A DNA stretch of 64,000 nt from Tilletia caries (GCA_032718865.1 JALUTQ010000004.1:310001-374000); one strand, 5' to 3'. Positions 11,137-23,169 are shown, counted from the stretch's first letter. Made by a program: numbers and translations. Notes: generated by a model not told the origin, from the sequence alone.

Positions 11137-12388
11137 GCAGGGGGGGTGTTTTAAGCTGTGTGGAACAGCGATAAAACAGGCGAGTTATGTCTACATTATT
11201 ATTTTTGCATTTTGTCCCGATTTTAGGCCATCGAAACCCAGGGTGTAAAACAGTCACAGGAGAAAGGGGGTTAGGATTGTTTAGAGCAATAGCTATACAA
11301 CAGCTATGCTATTGGGGGGGGGGGGTCCAATAGCCTTGTCAATGAGAGATACGCCTGACAAGCTGTTGTAAAATCCCAATCCCTTTAAATTGAAACTGGT
11401 TTTTGACGCTAAAAAGTTTCAGAGTCTCAATCCCAACCCGCTACCCTTTTTTGGAGGCGATCTGGATGGGTGGCGGTCGTCTGGACACCTGCCCCGGCTC
11501 GCGGAGGATGCTGACGCTGGGAGCGTGGCCACACGATGAGTGCGCCACCCCCCGCCCTGCCGTTCCGCGAGGAGAGTATATGGCAAGCGTAATTCAATGG
11601 GCCTATGCCCGCGGTGATCCTGCCGCGTTTGGGCCCGAGCATCTGTAAGGTCAGGACTGAGCACGTGACTTGACGCGTCGTCGCGTCGAAGATACTCCAA
11701 ACACGGGTGAGGTGAGACTCGTCTGGTGGTCTTCTGCGCTAAAATAGGTCCAAAATCCCTGAACCTGCAATAGGTACGACAATACCCTTAAGGTATTGAC
11801 AAATCCCAATCTTGCCCAATAGCTGTACCTATTCGGAGGATTGACAAAGAGATTGGGAGGGCCATTTCTCCTGTGAGTGTAAAACATGCCTGTTTTATGG
11901 TTACCCTAATTAGAGCTCCTCTTCCTGACGAGCGGCACCCGTTTGACATTCGTACGTTCCCCGTCCTGCACAGAGTGGAGCCCCTGTACCCCTTCGCCCC
12001 CAGCGCACGCATCCTTGCGGTGGGAGGGTGCCCTCACCATGGTCGTACCTGCGTAAAATTTGCTTCAAACGACGTTGTTGCGTCTTTTTTTCCTCAGTCA
12101 CTTTGCTCACTTTTTGCGGTAGGGACGACTCGAGAGAGTGCACGTGACTTACTCTCGGGCGGAGGAACAGCTGAACGGCTTCCAACCGAGGCGGGCACTA
12201 ACCCCGATCCAGACATTACGTCATCGTTTTAGCATGGCATTTTTACGGGTGCTAAAGTCACCCAAATCAACCCTGTTTTAAGAAAGTGTAAAACAAGTGT
12301 AAAACGCCCTGTTTTACACCGAATCCTAAAACCGGCGTAAAACATTTTTTTAGCGCACCTTCTGACCCCGTTAAAACACCCCCCCTGC
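11137..12388. mobile_element. TA-flanked DNA element (mariner-like?), 1252 bp including a nested insert
   Basis: Both ends carry the same 18-bp inverted repeat GCAGGGGGGGTGTTTTAA, each bordered by TA (11135-11136, 12389-12390), as for Tc1/mariner elements. The surrounding CTGCTAGCAG could instead be read as a 10-bp target duplication; because it is a palindrome I cannot separate the two. The interior repeats TAAAAC and GTTTTA many times. No transposase is present. The dispersed repeat at 11257-11873 lies inside; without it the element would be about 635 bp. Confidence 0.75.
11257..11873. mobile_element. Two-copy dispersed repeat, copy 2 (nested)
   Basis: A 617-bp sequence nearly identical to 753-1431, with the same CAGGAGAAA...TTTCTCCTG ends, lacking the 78-bp internal duplication but with its own G-run near 11314-11325. 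It sits in the TAAAAC-rich element; GTGTAAAACA occurs on both sides (11243-11252 and about 11877-11886), but spacing differs, so I do not call it a target duplication. Insertion here dates this repeat as younger than its host element. Confidence 0.75.
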
Positions 12389-12390
12389 TA

Positions 12391-13694
12391 GCAGTGCCAG
12401 CATCATGGCGGCCGCACAGACACTAGATACATACTACTTGCGTTCCGGAACATTATTGGACACCTGCATCTATCTCGTGTTTTTGAGAGGCTTGGGCTGA
12501 GCGCTGAGGCGCCTGTGGGTCGGGAACTCGGGACAGGATTCTGGAAGGCGGACAGGGGCGTTTTGTTGTTGGCGATTGAATCCTTGTTTTCCCGAAATAT
12601 AGGGTATTTCTCATCACAGCCACAGTCTCGCGCACGGCCCGTTGCCGAAAGTCTGGGTGGAGTCTGCTTTGAATGATCATCGATGCCATGCACGTTATCT
12701 CGTGCGAAAGAACGATGCCCAATGCGGCGACGACTTCTCTCGTGAGAACACTTCCCAACTTCTCGATTACTGGTGACACAACCAGTTGGACGGACGACCA
12801 TAACATATATGTTGCTTCGTCGGGGTCTCGGCTACCTCCCCTGCCCTGCTTGCCACTTCCATCTTCTGTTAGCATGACCCGCTGCTTTGAGAAAGTACAT
12901 AGAAGTAGTGGTGGACTCGGTCGGTGGAGGCCAGTGGCCAGGGCGGCACTATAAGGGGAACCCAAATAAGGCCGCACTTTAAGTTTTCCAGTGGTCTCAG
13001 AGTCTGTTAAAGTCTTGCCACGTGTCCCGGTTGGCAGAGCAAGAGCCACGTAGGCCTTGACAGACCCTACTGAGACTCCCCACTGCCAGGGCCGTGCAGG
13101 GTCTGACTTCACTTCGTTCCCCTTTTCCCAAGCCCTCTCAGTTTGATCGAGCGAGGGAAGGAGGGGTCTCGGTCACATTCCATCCACCGCCGCGTCGTTC
13201 TGGTCGACCACCACCCCTTCCTTCCCTTCCCACCCATCCTCATCTCCCGTTCTCCTCGACCTTCTCGACACGCGTTTGTTCGTCTCTCGTACGGTCCCGG
13301 CTTATCGAAACTCGCCTCGTTCTCAAGTGTTCTTGTACTGCGTGCCGGTTTCGCCACTTTGACCCGCTCTCCCTCGCTCGTTGTCACGAACACAAAACCT
13401 CGCAATCTTCTCAAGCTTCTCTTCGGGCTCCTTGGTTGCTTCTCTCTCTCTTCCTATCTCAAGAGTACGTTCTCTTGCCCCCTGCCACAGAAACTCATCG
13501 TGTCTGAAGTCGTGGTGACTGATCTTGCTTGTTCATCCCCTCGTTTCCTCTCAACACAGATCGTTCCATTCCCGACTTCTGATTGTAAGCATCAATCCGC
13601 CATATCATGCCATCCACCTCTCAAAAGTAAAGTAGCATGCTCATCCACATCTCCCCATCACTTGCCAACGCTTTACTGGGTACAGACCATCAAA
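12391..13694. other. Intergenic, promoter side of the RRM gene
   Basis: A 219-codon open frame lies on the minus strand (12453-13112) but matches nothing I know and has no clear splice or start context, so I do not call it. From about 13170 to 13680 the plus strand is CT-rich, as in promoters and leaders of this genome, consistent with transcription of the gene starting at 13695. Confidence 0.4.
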
Positions 13695-15064
13695 ATGACT
13701 ACTCCCGTCAAGATTTACGTAGGCAACCTCTCGTGGCACACCACGGACCAGAGTCTCCGTGACGCCTTCTCTCCCTTCGGCGAGCTCCAGGACTCCGTAC
13801 GTACATCACACAGCATCACAGCCAACGTGCAGCAACGCATACACCCGCATATATCCACTCAATCTTATGCTGACCAATACTCCCACACTCTTTTCTCATC
13901 CCATCCCCACTTAACCTCACCCCCTTCGGCCAAAACAAAACACAGATTGTCATGAAGGACCGCGAGACTGGTCGCTCGCGTGGCTTCGGCTTCGTTACCT
14001 TCCGCAACGGCGATGAGGCCAACGCCGCCATCACCAGTCTCCACGAGTCTGAGCTCGACGGTCGTCGCATCCGTGTCAACATGGCCAACTCCCGCACTTC
14101 CGGCGGTGGAGGCGGCTACAACATGGGCGGCGGCGGCATGGGCGGTTACGGCCAGCAGGGCGGCATGGGTGGCTACGGTAGTGGCTACGGCGGCCAGGGT
14201 GAGTCATCCTTCTAACTTCCCTCTGTCAACAAGGCAGGGAGGAAGACAGATCGATTGTAGAAGATGGTCTTTCTTACTGAACTTTTGTCTTTTTCCCTCA
14301 CATCTGTAGGTGGCTCCTACGGCGCCCAGGGCGGCTTCACTGGTCAGCAGGCCGGCTTTGGTGGCCAGCAGGGCTTCGGCGGCTACGGCGGCCAGCAGGG
14401 CTTCAACGGTCAGCAGGGTGCCTTCCCCGGTCAGCAGGCTGGCTTCACTGGCCAGCAGGGTGCCGGCTACGGCCAGCAGGGCGGTGCTGCGTATGGACAG
14501 CCCCAGAGCGGCTACCAAGGGTGAGTATCTTTGTCAATCATAATACTCTCTCCTTTTTTCTTTCTATCTCTCTCTCGCGCTCTCGCACTCTCTCCCGCTT
14601 GTGCATCGTTGGTGAGGTTTGGTCAGTCGCGGTAACTATCAATTGAAGGGTGGGCGCCGGCCGCTTCATTTCATTCCATTCTGTGGCACGTTGTCTGCCC
14701 GGTTGAATGGTTTGACCTTCTGTTGCAGCATCCATGTTTCGGGGCAGCTGATCCATCCGTCCTCACCACTTCTCTCGTCATTTCACCTGCTCCTTTCCTT
14801 TCTCTCCTGACTCTGATGATACGGACTTTGATGATCTCATGCTTTGTTTCTCTTCCCGTCTTCCTCTTCATGACATCCCCTCCCGCTTCGGTCCTCGCTC
14901 TCGCATCCCGTTCCCTGCCTCGCGTTCCTCCATGGCTCTGGACTCCGTGCTTGATTCCTTCTCGTGCCTCCGATTCGCCACTTCGGTTTCACTTTGCATC
15001 CTCGGTCTTCTGCATCAGCAGCAACTACCAAGCTGGTGGTGCTCCCTCGGGTCAAGGCTACTAG
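13695..15064 (+). CDS. Glycine/glutamine-rich RRM RNA-binding protein
   Basis: Exons 13695-13796, 13946-14198, 14310-14520, 15019-15064 close in phase to 203 aa. One N-terminal RRM has RNP2 (IYVGNL) and RNP1 (RGFGFVTF); the tail is built of GGYG and GQQ repeats with regular Tyr and Phe. This is the layout of glycine-rich RNA-binding proteins that bind RNA and tend to form condensates (family knowledge). Donors include GTACGT and GTGAGT. The last intron is 498 bp, long for this genome, and the last exon only 46 bp (ending SGQGY). Retention of the third intron would end the protein with a different short tail, so alternative splicing is possible. Probably nuclear or cytoplasmic RNA handling; not more specific. 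Confidence 0.9.
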
Positions 15065-16109
15065 ACGCACATTGAGGCATCCTCGAAGCGTGTGCCAGGG
15101 TCGATCATCTCCGCTCCCTAGGCTTTGGCAGTGATTCTCTCCAGCTTGGGTGTCAATCCGGACACAGAATATTCCCGAAAATCGGGTCGCAACGACATCT
15201 AAGGAGGGGTTGCCACTCCAGGTTATCCTCCGTCTCCGATGCCGTTCTTCCTCTCCATCTCCCTCTCTCTCTCCGATTCTTCTCCCCACGCTTCCTCAGA
15301 TTGCACTGGTGCTCGTCTTTCTCCCGTTCTCTGCAAGTCAGCTCTGGATTCTCTTCAAGCGCCCCGACACCTGTATCGCCGCCTCCGATCCCGATCAAAG
15401 TATGTCCGGCCAACGACTCGTCGCTCCTTCGGATCCAGCCTTAAAGGTCCTCCAGTCACACTCTCCCCGCGTCCTTCCCTCGATATCTCTGTCCAGACTT
15501 GCTCGCCTCAAACAAGACTCCAGCCCGCGTTCACCAGCCCGCCGCCGACTTTCGTCAAATCCCCCCCGTTCATTGCCCAACGAAACCAGGCAGAAACCTT
15601 TGCAATCTCTCCTTCGATATCTCGCTCTGCGAATTCCTTCTTTCCCCTTCTTTTTCTCCTGCGCTTTCTCCCTCCAAAGGGTCCAAAGCCCATCCTTTCT
15701 TCACCCCTTCTCATCTCTCTCTTTCTCTCTCCTGCGCGCTCTCGCTCTTCCCTTCATCACTTTCCGCTTTTTCATTTCCCCATTGCGCATCACCGCTTCC
15801 GACTCCCTCTCTCTTTGATACGAGTTCAAACAAGACGTGCGTTTTGGTTCTTCTCCCCCGCCTCGACCTTCGTCTGTACTTCTTTACTCTCCATCTCCAT
15901 TTTCCGAAATCGAGCTGTATCAAAGTCTCTCCTCCTCCTGTCTGCCCGGGAACGCTCTCCACACCTATGTTTGAGCCACTACTCATCGAGGCCATACATA
16001 TCGGGTACATATATGATAAAGGCATTATCATTGCAGGGGATGATCGATGATCGTGACAAGGAAACCGAATGGTAAAGGAAATGTTCATACAAGAGCGCGG
16101 GCGACAGAT
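15065..16109. other. CT-rich intergenic region between convergent genes
   Basis: The plus strand from 15200 to 15950 is strongly pyrimidine-rich (TCTCTCTCC, CTTTCTCT runs). Long open frames occur here only because stops are rare in this composition. It lies between the 3' ends of a plus gene and a minus gene. CT-rich plus-strand DNA elsewhere in the window precedes plus-strand genes, so a non-coding or lost promoter here is possible but unsupported. Confidence 0.4.
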
Positions 16110-16698
16110 TTAGTCGGAGGCATAGGCAGCGACGGCGGAGGCGAGGGCCTTGTTATACTTGGCAGCGAGGGCCGAAGCGGACGATTTGGAGGCGGAGGGT
16201 GCCTTCTTGACAAGGGTAGCACCGAAGGTCTTGGTGGCCGAGGCGACGTTGTTGGTGTCGGTCTTGGCGATGCCGGCAACACCGAGCTTCTTAAAAGCGG
16301 GCTCGAGAGCGATCAGGCGCTTAGACGCGAGGGAGACGTTGGCGTAGGTCTTGGACAGGATGGAGATGAGGGCGTTGGCCTGGGTGGCAGTGACCGAGGA
16401 GACAGCGTTGGCGTCGGTGTTGGCGGTGTTGACGTCCTTGACGAGGGCCTTGGCGGCGGAGTCAATGGCAAGGGCCTCGCTGTAGTTGTTGCCGGCGGTG
16501 GACTTCAGGGCCTGGTAGAGCTTGGCAACGTCGACCTGGATCTTCTGGACATCAGTCTTGACGGTGGCGTAGGAGGCCTGGAGAAGATGAAGACCGAGTC
16601 AGAACCAGATGATAGCATCGAGGAGAGGGCTAGCAGAAACTCACGGTGACACCGGCGATGAGGGCGGAGGCGGCGATGAGGGTAGCGGCGAACTGCAT
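16110..16698 (-). CDS. HsbA-type (hydrophobic surface binding) secreted cell-wall protein
   Basis: Exons 16645-16698 and 16110-16577 join in phase (173 aa). Exon 1 encodes an 18-residue hydrophobic start (MQFAATLIAASALIAGVT) that serves as signal peptide. The rest is an all-helical, Ala/Lys/Ser-rich domain of about 150 residues with the spaced D-V-x-x-I/L pattern of HsbA and cell-wall mannoprotein-1 families. Known members are secreted, stick to hydrophobic surfaces and may recruit hydrolases such as cutinases. A TATA-like box lies upstream. The Cys-free, GPI-free sequence suggests a released protein. The family call rests on pattern, not alignment. Confidence 0.78.
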
Positions 16699-16811
16699 GT
16701 TGAAGATGAAGTGTGTGGGTGGGGTTGGAGTTGGTGTGGTAAGAGTGTGTGTAGGGTAGAATGTGTTGGTGAGGAGAGAAAAGGGAAAGGTTGAGAGAGG
16801 TCAGCGTCTTG

Positions 16812-16820
16812 CTTATATAG
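16812..16820 (-). promoter_or_regulatory. TATA box of the HsbA-type gene
   Basis: The minus strand reads CTATATAAGC about 115 bp upstream of the ATG at 16698. This is the clearest core promoter in the window, fitting a strongly and conditionally expressed secreted protein. Inference from sequence and position only. Confidence 0.55.
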
Positions 16821-19132
16821 CTTTCGAAGCAGGCCTTCCAATCCTCCAGCGACTCAGAGTGAGCATTGGACGAGACCAGGTGGTGTGAGTAGTTGGTGGA
16901 GCTGAGCTTGGAAATGCAGAAGGTGATGCGATGATGGGCGAAGGTACAGCATCCAACTGTTTACCCCATGCTTCTCAGTTTCTTACACTCAGAGAAGGTG
17001 TTGCCTGATGCCTGGTGCCTCGTTCACCGTGCCCAGGCAGGCCCCGAATCCGCTCCCCGCTCCCTTGCGATCCAACACTTCAATCTGACTCGGATCTACA
17101 AATGTGAACGGCCGGTTGATGGTCAGAATACTCAGCACCAATGAATCGCGCACAAGCAGCACCCAAAGGGACTCTATCACTTACCTCCACGACGTAGGCC
17201 TTACTTTTGCCTTGGGTGACTATGTCTGTGAAGGATGCCTCCAGGCAAGAGCACGGCAAAGTATGGTTGCGAGGATGGACGATGAACGATGAACGATGAA
17301 CGATGAACGTCCTTCGATGCGCAGGCAAGCCCGCAAGCGGAACGCAGAGCCCGGAGCCTGCGTGAGAAAAAGTGGAGGAAGCAAGGATAGATACATACGC
17401 CGCGTCAAGAACAACCACTTCGCCCCCTGCTCGTTCGCGCTTCAAAGGACCCACCCACCTCTCCCCGGGGACTCCCCGAGCCCTCCCCGTCGCGTCTGCC
17501 TTGAACCCACGCTCCGGATCAGACTGCGGACGTACGAGCACCAAGTGTTCCAACCCAACCGTTTGCACACGCTGTGCAGAACCCGCACTGAGACCAGGAA
17601 CCGGAACCGAGCGCGGAGAAGGCCTGGTTCTTCCTTAAAGGCCAGTCAAAGGATGTAGCCAGCTCTGAAGTCAGCCAATAGTGACCGCCCAGCACCACTG
17701 CACACTGCGCAGAATTCAGTACAGTACACCGCCAACGAAATCTCAGTCTCATTAGGACTTGGGGAGAGACTTGACAGATCCTTGGGAAACATAAGACCCG
17801 AAAGGTGAAACGAAGTCTAGCGCCCCTTTTGGAGAAGTCTTGTGAAGACAGGAAAAAAATCTTGAGGAAGACTTGGGGGGGAGCGGCTTGGGGAAGCACT
17901 TGCCAGCTTATGTAATGCACTCTGACCAACTCTATTTTTGGGCGCCGATCTGAGCTAGCGCGTCTCAACAGACCCTGGCGTCTGGCTTTGTCCACCCATG
18001 ACCCACGCATGCCATCCTGCTTCACCATGCAGCGTCCTCACCATCCAGCCTCAACACCTCCAGTCACCTACATGTAACGATGACCCGCCAAAGACGGCGC
18101 TGTGGCGTGTTGCCTTTGCACCTTTGCTTGCTCCTTGTCGAATGCGACGATGTTCGATAAAATTGCAAAGACCCGTGACTCGGGTTCGCTGCGAGACTCA
18201 CGCTAAAGACCAGCCATTTGAACGTCACGTGACAAGAAGCTGAGTGCCGCTCGAAAATGAGCAAAAAGCTGCCAGAAGTCTCCCTCAGGGCTCCGTGGCA
18301 GGGTTTGCCCAAGTCTTGATGGGGCGAGCCTTGTCCAAGACTTTGGTGCTCAGACTGCCAAAAGTTCCCATGCGCAGTCTCATCGAGCCTCCATATGATG
18401 ATTTCCAAAGAATTAGGCCCCCCAGGCTTATACAAGACTGGGATTTCGTTGGCGGTGTATTGGTACCCCGCCAGGCATGGAGAGATGCGCGCGCGCCTCA
18501 CCATACACCGCCAAATGAAGTCGGGGACTCCCGAGATGCTAGAGCCGCAAGGCACTACAAAGACTACAGAAAAACGCCCCGGAGCCCTAGGGAAACGAGG
18601 CCTAGGAGTCACACTGGAGTCTCAAGGTCATGAGTGGCTAGGAGTAAATTTCATATCTTCATAACTGTGCATAGTAAAAGAGTGCTGTTGCGCGCCGTCG
18701 TCAAATCTTCATCCACTGCACCAGCTCAGCGCGACAGAATGCCATTTATCGTCGACAACAAAAAAAATATGTTTTTGGTATATATTGTAACAAATAGAGT
18801 GATTTCTGTATCAAACGCTGATAGTATAGGTGGTAGTATGTATGTGTGGAAGTGGGTGTGGTGGCCAGTCGTGTGATCCATTCCCGCATGCGGAATTTTT
18901 ATTTTTTGAGAATCAATTTTAGCTCCTCTGGGATCGGGGCTTATGTAAGCAACCTTCCTGAGTCCCTCTGGATCCACCACTCGGGAGGGCCTCAGAGGGG
19001 AATCCTCCTAGTGGCTCCCATTTATGCTCTAAGCCCTCAGGAAAACTCATGAGCCCACCTCCTACAGGGGTCTCGTAGCACTCTGAGAAGTTTCGGCTAG
19101 CGTTACTCTAACGCTAGAATTTGTCCGCAGTG
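16821..19132. other. Gene-poor stretch with short repeats
   Basis: No gene supported. GATGAAC repeats four times at 17281-17308. From 17750 to 18370 the motif AAGACTTGG or its complement CCAAGTCTT recurs in many variants: forward in the left half, inverted in the right half, which looks like a worn DNA transposon, but I could not find matching ends. A perfect hairpin, CTAGCGTTA-CTC-TAACGCTAG, is at 19098-19118. Confidence 0.4.
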
Positions 19133-19134
19133 TA

Positions 19135-19515
19135 GAGCAGTTTGCATATTGCTTCGAGCGAATTAATTAATTTTGCGGGCAAAACGCGAGGAGACACAAA
19201 AAGTCTGTGAGGGTCTCAAGTACCATGACCGGCCAGCAGCCAGCACTCACCACGTCGAAGGTACAGTTCACATCATACCTCAGGCCTCAGTAGCTGCACT
19301 CTGTCGTTGTGCCGGTCGGGCACGGGCGAGGTCTTGCTGTGGGCCTGGCTTCGCGAGGTGAGAGGTCCCGTCGCGCAGGATTTGTGGGCGAGGCCATCGT
19401 GTAAAGCGGTCCAAGAGACGCTGTGAGACTCCAAAGTCACGATAATAACCATGAAACTCAGGTTGGCGGGCGTAAAATATATATTTCCGATTCCGAAGCA
19501 ATATGCAAACTGCTC
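19135..19515. mobile_element. Mariner-like MITE, 381 bp
   Basis: Ends are perfect 22-bp inverted repeats (left 19135-19156 starting GAGCAGTTTGCATATTGC, right 19494-19515), flanked by TA on both sides (19133-19134, 19516-19517). Weaker inverted similarity continues inward (AATTAATTAATTTTGCGGGC against its AT-rich counterpart). No coding sequence. TA duplication plus TIRs places it with Tc1/mariner-type MITEs. Confidence 0.8.
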
Positions 19516-20129
19516 TAATTTCAAGCTCAGGCAGTGTCACAATTATTTACAGGTCGAGATCCGCAGGCTCTCATCGCTCACCGCTCATCGTTCATCTCTC
19601 ATCACCGCATCACCTTGCCCGCGCATGCGTACGCTCTCTCCAAGTCGTTCGTCTCTTTGTCGATGATACGCTGAACGCTGAAGATTCCAAATCGCAGGCT
19701 GTCAGCCATTCACACTTGACCCTTTTCCGCACCCTTCCTCCTTTCCAGTTGCTGCCTCCCTCTCTTCCTACTGAGCCCCTTTTCCCTCTTCATTGACCTG
19801 TTATCCGCCCCTCTCCTTCTTCATCTCACCTCTTTTAACAGTTCTAGTGATTGCCGTCTTGGCCATTCCGGCATCATGAAGCTGTTCTTAGCTGATTCTT
19901 TAGCGTTTCTTCTCTCTGTCCCCAGCATCCTGGCCTAGCCTGATGAGCTGCGTGATGTAGAGCTACCACACAACAGCAGTGAGTGTATTTCCCATTGTGC
20001 TGTCCGTGTCCTTCCTTGGCTTGCTGCTGACGTCGGACCTGTTTCCCTCTCGCGCCACGCATCTATCTGCTGCTGTTGAAGGTATCTCCGACAGCGGTCG
20101 CCACCAGATCGCGGGACGTGATACCACCA

Positions 20130-21320
20130 TGAACATCAATTTCAATCCCAACATCGAGGTCGAGGTCGCCGCTCTCGAGCTGAAGATGCACCAGGATCAT
20201 GGGTCATGGTGAGTGTTTTGTCATCGGCAGTTCTCACCCATCTTCGATGGCTACTCCGCCTCTTTCTCCTCACCTTCTTTGACTGATACCCATTCATCCT
20301 TCATATATGCTCGATGGCGTTTGAACAATCACGATGACGGTACAAGCCGACGTTGGTACGATGACAAATGCACACGCTCCCGCCCGGCAGGGCTATGAAT
20401 ATTTGCCTGCCGAGAGCCAGCTGTGGACCCTGAATCAGGACATGAGCGTTACGCCGACGTGGACTGACCTCGCCATTGGCGACACCCCTGCTCGTGAGTT
20501 CAACTGGGACGCTGTCACAGGCGAATGACTAGACCGTAATCTGACCGCCTCTCTCTTCGATATCTCCCGCTTTCTGTCCTCAAATTCAGAGGCGGTACCT
20601 TCGATACTGTACTTCTGGCGAAGCCGCGGTCACTTTGATATCGTCCCCAACATGGATCTGCTCTTTCAGTTTTTCTTCGGTGAAGCCTTCACAGTGGTGA
20701 GTACAGGGGTTCTAAAAGCGTCAGATCCCACTCCGGCGTCAGACTTCCTTCTTGGCAAGGCGTCCCGGGCGCAGTTGGAGCCTGACCAGTCTTCCCACGC
20801 GCCATAGACGTACTTGCATTGACTGACGCACGCTGCTGTCCCCCTCCCTCCTCCCTCCACCTTCCATACGGATGGTTGACCCAACTGCCTGGCTGCCTAC
20901 AGACCTTCGAATTCGTCTCTTATCGAATCTGTCAACTGAGCCGCATCGGTTCAAACGCGGCGCTGCATGCGGCTGCCTTCGACATCGACACCGTGACCGA
21001 CACCTCTCGTCGTCGACACAGTAACAGGCCTACATACCATTTCGCTTCTATCAGAACACCTTACCCTTCACGTTCGTCCCACTTCTTTCATACGATGGGT
21101 GTAGGCAGTTCACAAGCTGACTCTATCCTCTCAGGTTGCGCACGTCTTCCTCCCACCTCGTATCCCTTCTTCAATGACCATCGATCATCGATCACAAATT
21201 CACAAAACAAGACTTCCCTTGCATGTGCCCTCTCCATTCGAGAGTACAGAACGCGACGTCTTGATCCGGACTACCAAGAAGCGCTGATTGACTCTGGTAT
21301 CTCGTATCAGGCGCTCTACT
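20130..21320 (+). CDS. Unrecognised multi-exon gene, exon ends partly resolved
   Basis: Several blocks read as protein and join cleanly. A block ending 20493 (contains LWTLNQDMSV and TWTDLAIGD) splices in phase at a GTGAGT donor to 20590-20696 (FWRSRGHFDIVPNMDLL, FQFFFGEAF). That splices in phase to an exon starting 20903 (TFEFVSYRICQLSRIGSN). A later block ends at a GTATGT donor at 21320 (RLDPDYQEALIDSG). An upstream block 20130-20213 starts ATG AAC ATC and ends at GTGAGT, but its phase does not match the next block as I read it. An alternative start at 19876 (MKLFLADSLAF) would give a signal peptide but meets a stop. No domain recognised; the 3' end may extend to about 21556. The real exon map needs RNA data. 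Confidence 0.45.
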
Positions 21321-21668
21321 GTATGTTCACCGTTCAACACGAGAAGACGAGACATTCTGGGACCCCAATGAGATTGATACAAGCGGCTGCCTTCTTCTGG
21401 GAAGGAGAAAGGCTGCAGGTGATAGGTGAATGCGAGAAGGACTTTTTTCTGTTGATTTTGGCAGGGTTGCGAATTGAGGACTGGCGGGGGAGGGGGCCAA
21501 AAGGCTTCAAAAAGTGGATGGTGGCAGTTGGCATCGGGCCAAAGCGCGAGAAGTGAATGCCGGAAGGGAACAAGGAGAGGGGGAAGGTTCGTTTGTTGGG
21601 TGCGCCGAGTGTGAGATTTGGTCTGTCTGCTTTGCCGCGTGGTCTCCGCACCGCTTTAGAATCCATCT

Positions 21669-22585
21669 TCATGATGCCACGCCGGGAACGCTTGCCGCGC
21701 CGGAGTTGACCTCGCTGAGTGTTGGTCCCTTGCCGCTCTTGGCCGACTCGGCAACTTGTCCGACCCGAGCTGCATTGACAGCCGCCGCCAGGGGGTTGAT
21801 CGGTAACCCCGTACCCTCAGCCTGTGCCGCATTCGCCAGATGCCTCGCCGGGCTAGGTCCACCATTGGCCGCATCGTACAGCGCAGCCGCGACCGGTTTA
21901 GCCGGCAGATTCGCCGCAGCTAACGCCTGTGCCGAGCCGGACTGGTTGCGACGGTGGCCCGGGTTGAAGGAGGCGCTCCCGGACTGTGAATGCGAATGTG
22001 AATGTGATGGACCGGTTCCTCCTCCGCTGACACTGCCACCGACCGCTCCTAGGGGGGACGATCCGAATTTGGGACTGCTGCTCGCCGCTTCTGCTGAGGA
22101 TGTGAGGGGAGAGGTGGAAGCGCCGTTGGTGCTCTGAGCCGCCAGCGGCCCATTGGCATTCGAGCGCGAGCGGGGACGGTTCGCGAGCGAGGAGATGATA
22201 GAAGACGCATCGTCGCCATCGTACGGCCTGATCTTGGCGACGATGCCCTGTGAGTTGATGAGCGACGGCGGAGGCGCCATGAGTGTCTGCAGATAAGCCC
22301 GCTTTGCTGTGGAAAGGAAACCCCATATGAGGAAGAACGTCAGCTTGGGGGGCTACGTGGCGATCGCACTTTTCTTTTCCCCTCTCGTTCTGGGCTTGGC
22401 TCACCGATCGTTGGGTCATTGAAGATGACGAGCGCAGTGGTGTCGTCGACCCACTTGATCTTGAACTGGTCGGGCCATTGCCCAAAGACGGCCTGGAGAT
22501 CGCGCGTCTTGAGCTCAGGAGGGAAGCCGGACAGCTGGAGGATGCGGGTCACCAGGGGCGAGAGGAGCGGCAGGGCGGCAGACAT
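21669..22585 (-). CDS. RRM-like protein of the R3HCC1 type
   Basis: Exons 22405-22585 and 21669-22306 join in phase (272 aa). Residues about 10-75 form a compact domain with LSGFPPELKTRDLQAVF, KIKWVDDTTALVIF and AKRAYLQTL. This pattern is that of the atypical RRM at the C-terminus of R3HCC1/R3HCC1L-like proteins in animals and fungi. The rest is low complexity: Ser/Ala/Gly-rich with an SHSHSHSQS run and no other fold visible. Probably RNA-associated. No R3H domain is present, so this is a short fungal form. The family call is from motif memory and moderately sure; gene structure is firm. Confidence 0.78.
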
Positions 22586-23169
22586 GGCGACGAGAGGGAG
22601 GGGTTCGAGAAGAGAGAGTGAGAGAGCGTGTCGAGTTCGCGAAGAACGGTGAGTGTGTGAGTTATTTATGAGACAAGGGAGAGACGAGCGATGAGTGAGT
22701 GGGTGGTGGACGGTGGTGCAGAGGCAGACGAGGTCGGTCAGAAGTAGGAAGAAGTCAGAACTGAGAAGGTGGAGGAGGAGATCGTCTTTCAACGTCGCCA
22801 CGCCATCACCTCACCTCAAGCAACGAGCAGTCAACACACTCAGGTCCATTCGGCCTCGGTGGGTAGCGGCGGATTACATGCGCATGGGTGGATATACATT
22901 CAGCTATGGAGGCGTGCGACAGTGGAGGATGGGAAAGATTACACAGGGACGATGCCGGGATGCGATGATGACAAACTCGGAGACAGGCCGAGGTGCGGGA
23001 GGTCGACGTCAAGGTCGAGGTCGGGGTTCTGCAGGACGAGGCATGAGATCCTCTCCTGGATGCCATGCGTACAGGTGAAGAGTCGAGCGGTTCTTTGCCT
23101 TATCGCGCCGCCCGCAGCTTCTTGACTTTGACGAAAGGTTCAAAGGGTCTGAGGAACGCGATTCACAAA

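Noticed and set aside
11243..11886. GTGTAAAACA as target duplication of repeat copy 2
   Set aside because: Distances to the two ends differ and this word is common in the host element; copy 1 has no equivalent.
12453..13112. A 219-codon minus-strand frame
   Set aside because: No family, start context or splice support; lies over the promoter side of the RRM gene.
16047..16649. A 200-codon plus-strand frame rich in Gly and Val
   Set aside because: Shadow of the HsbA-type gene on the minus strand; codon-position mirror only.
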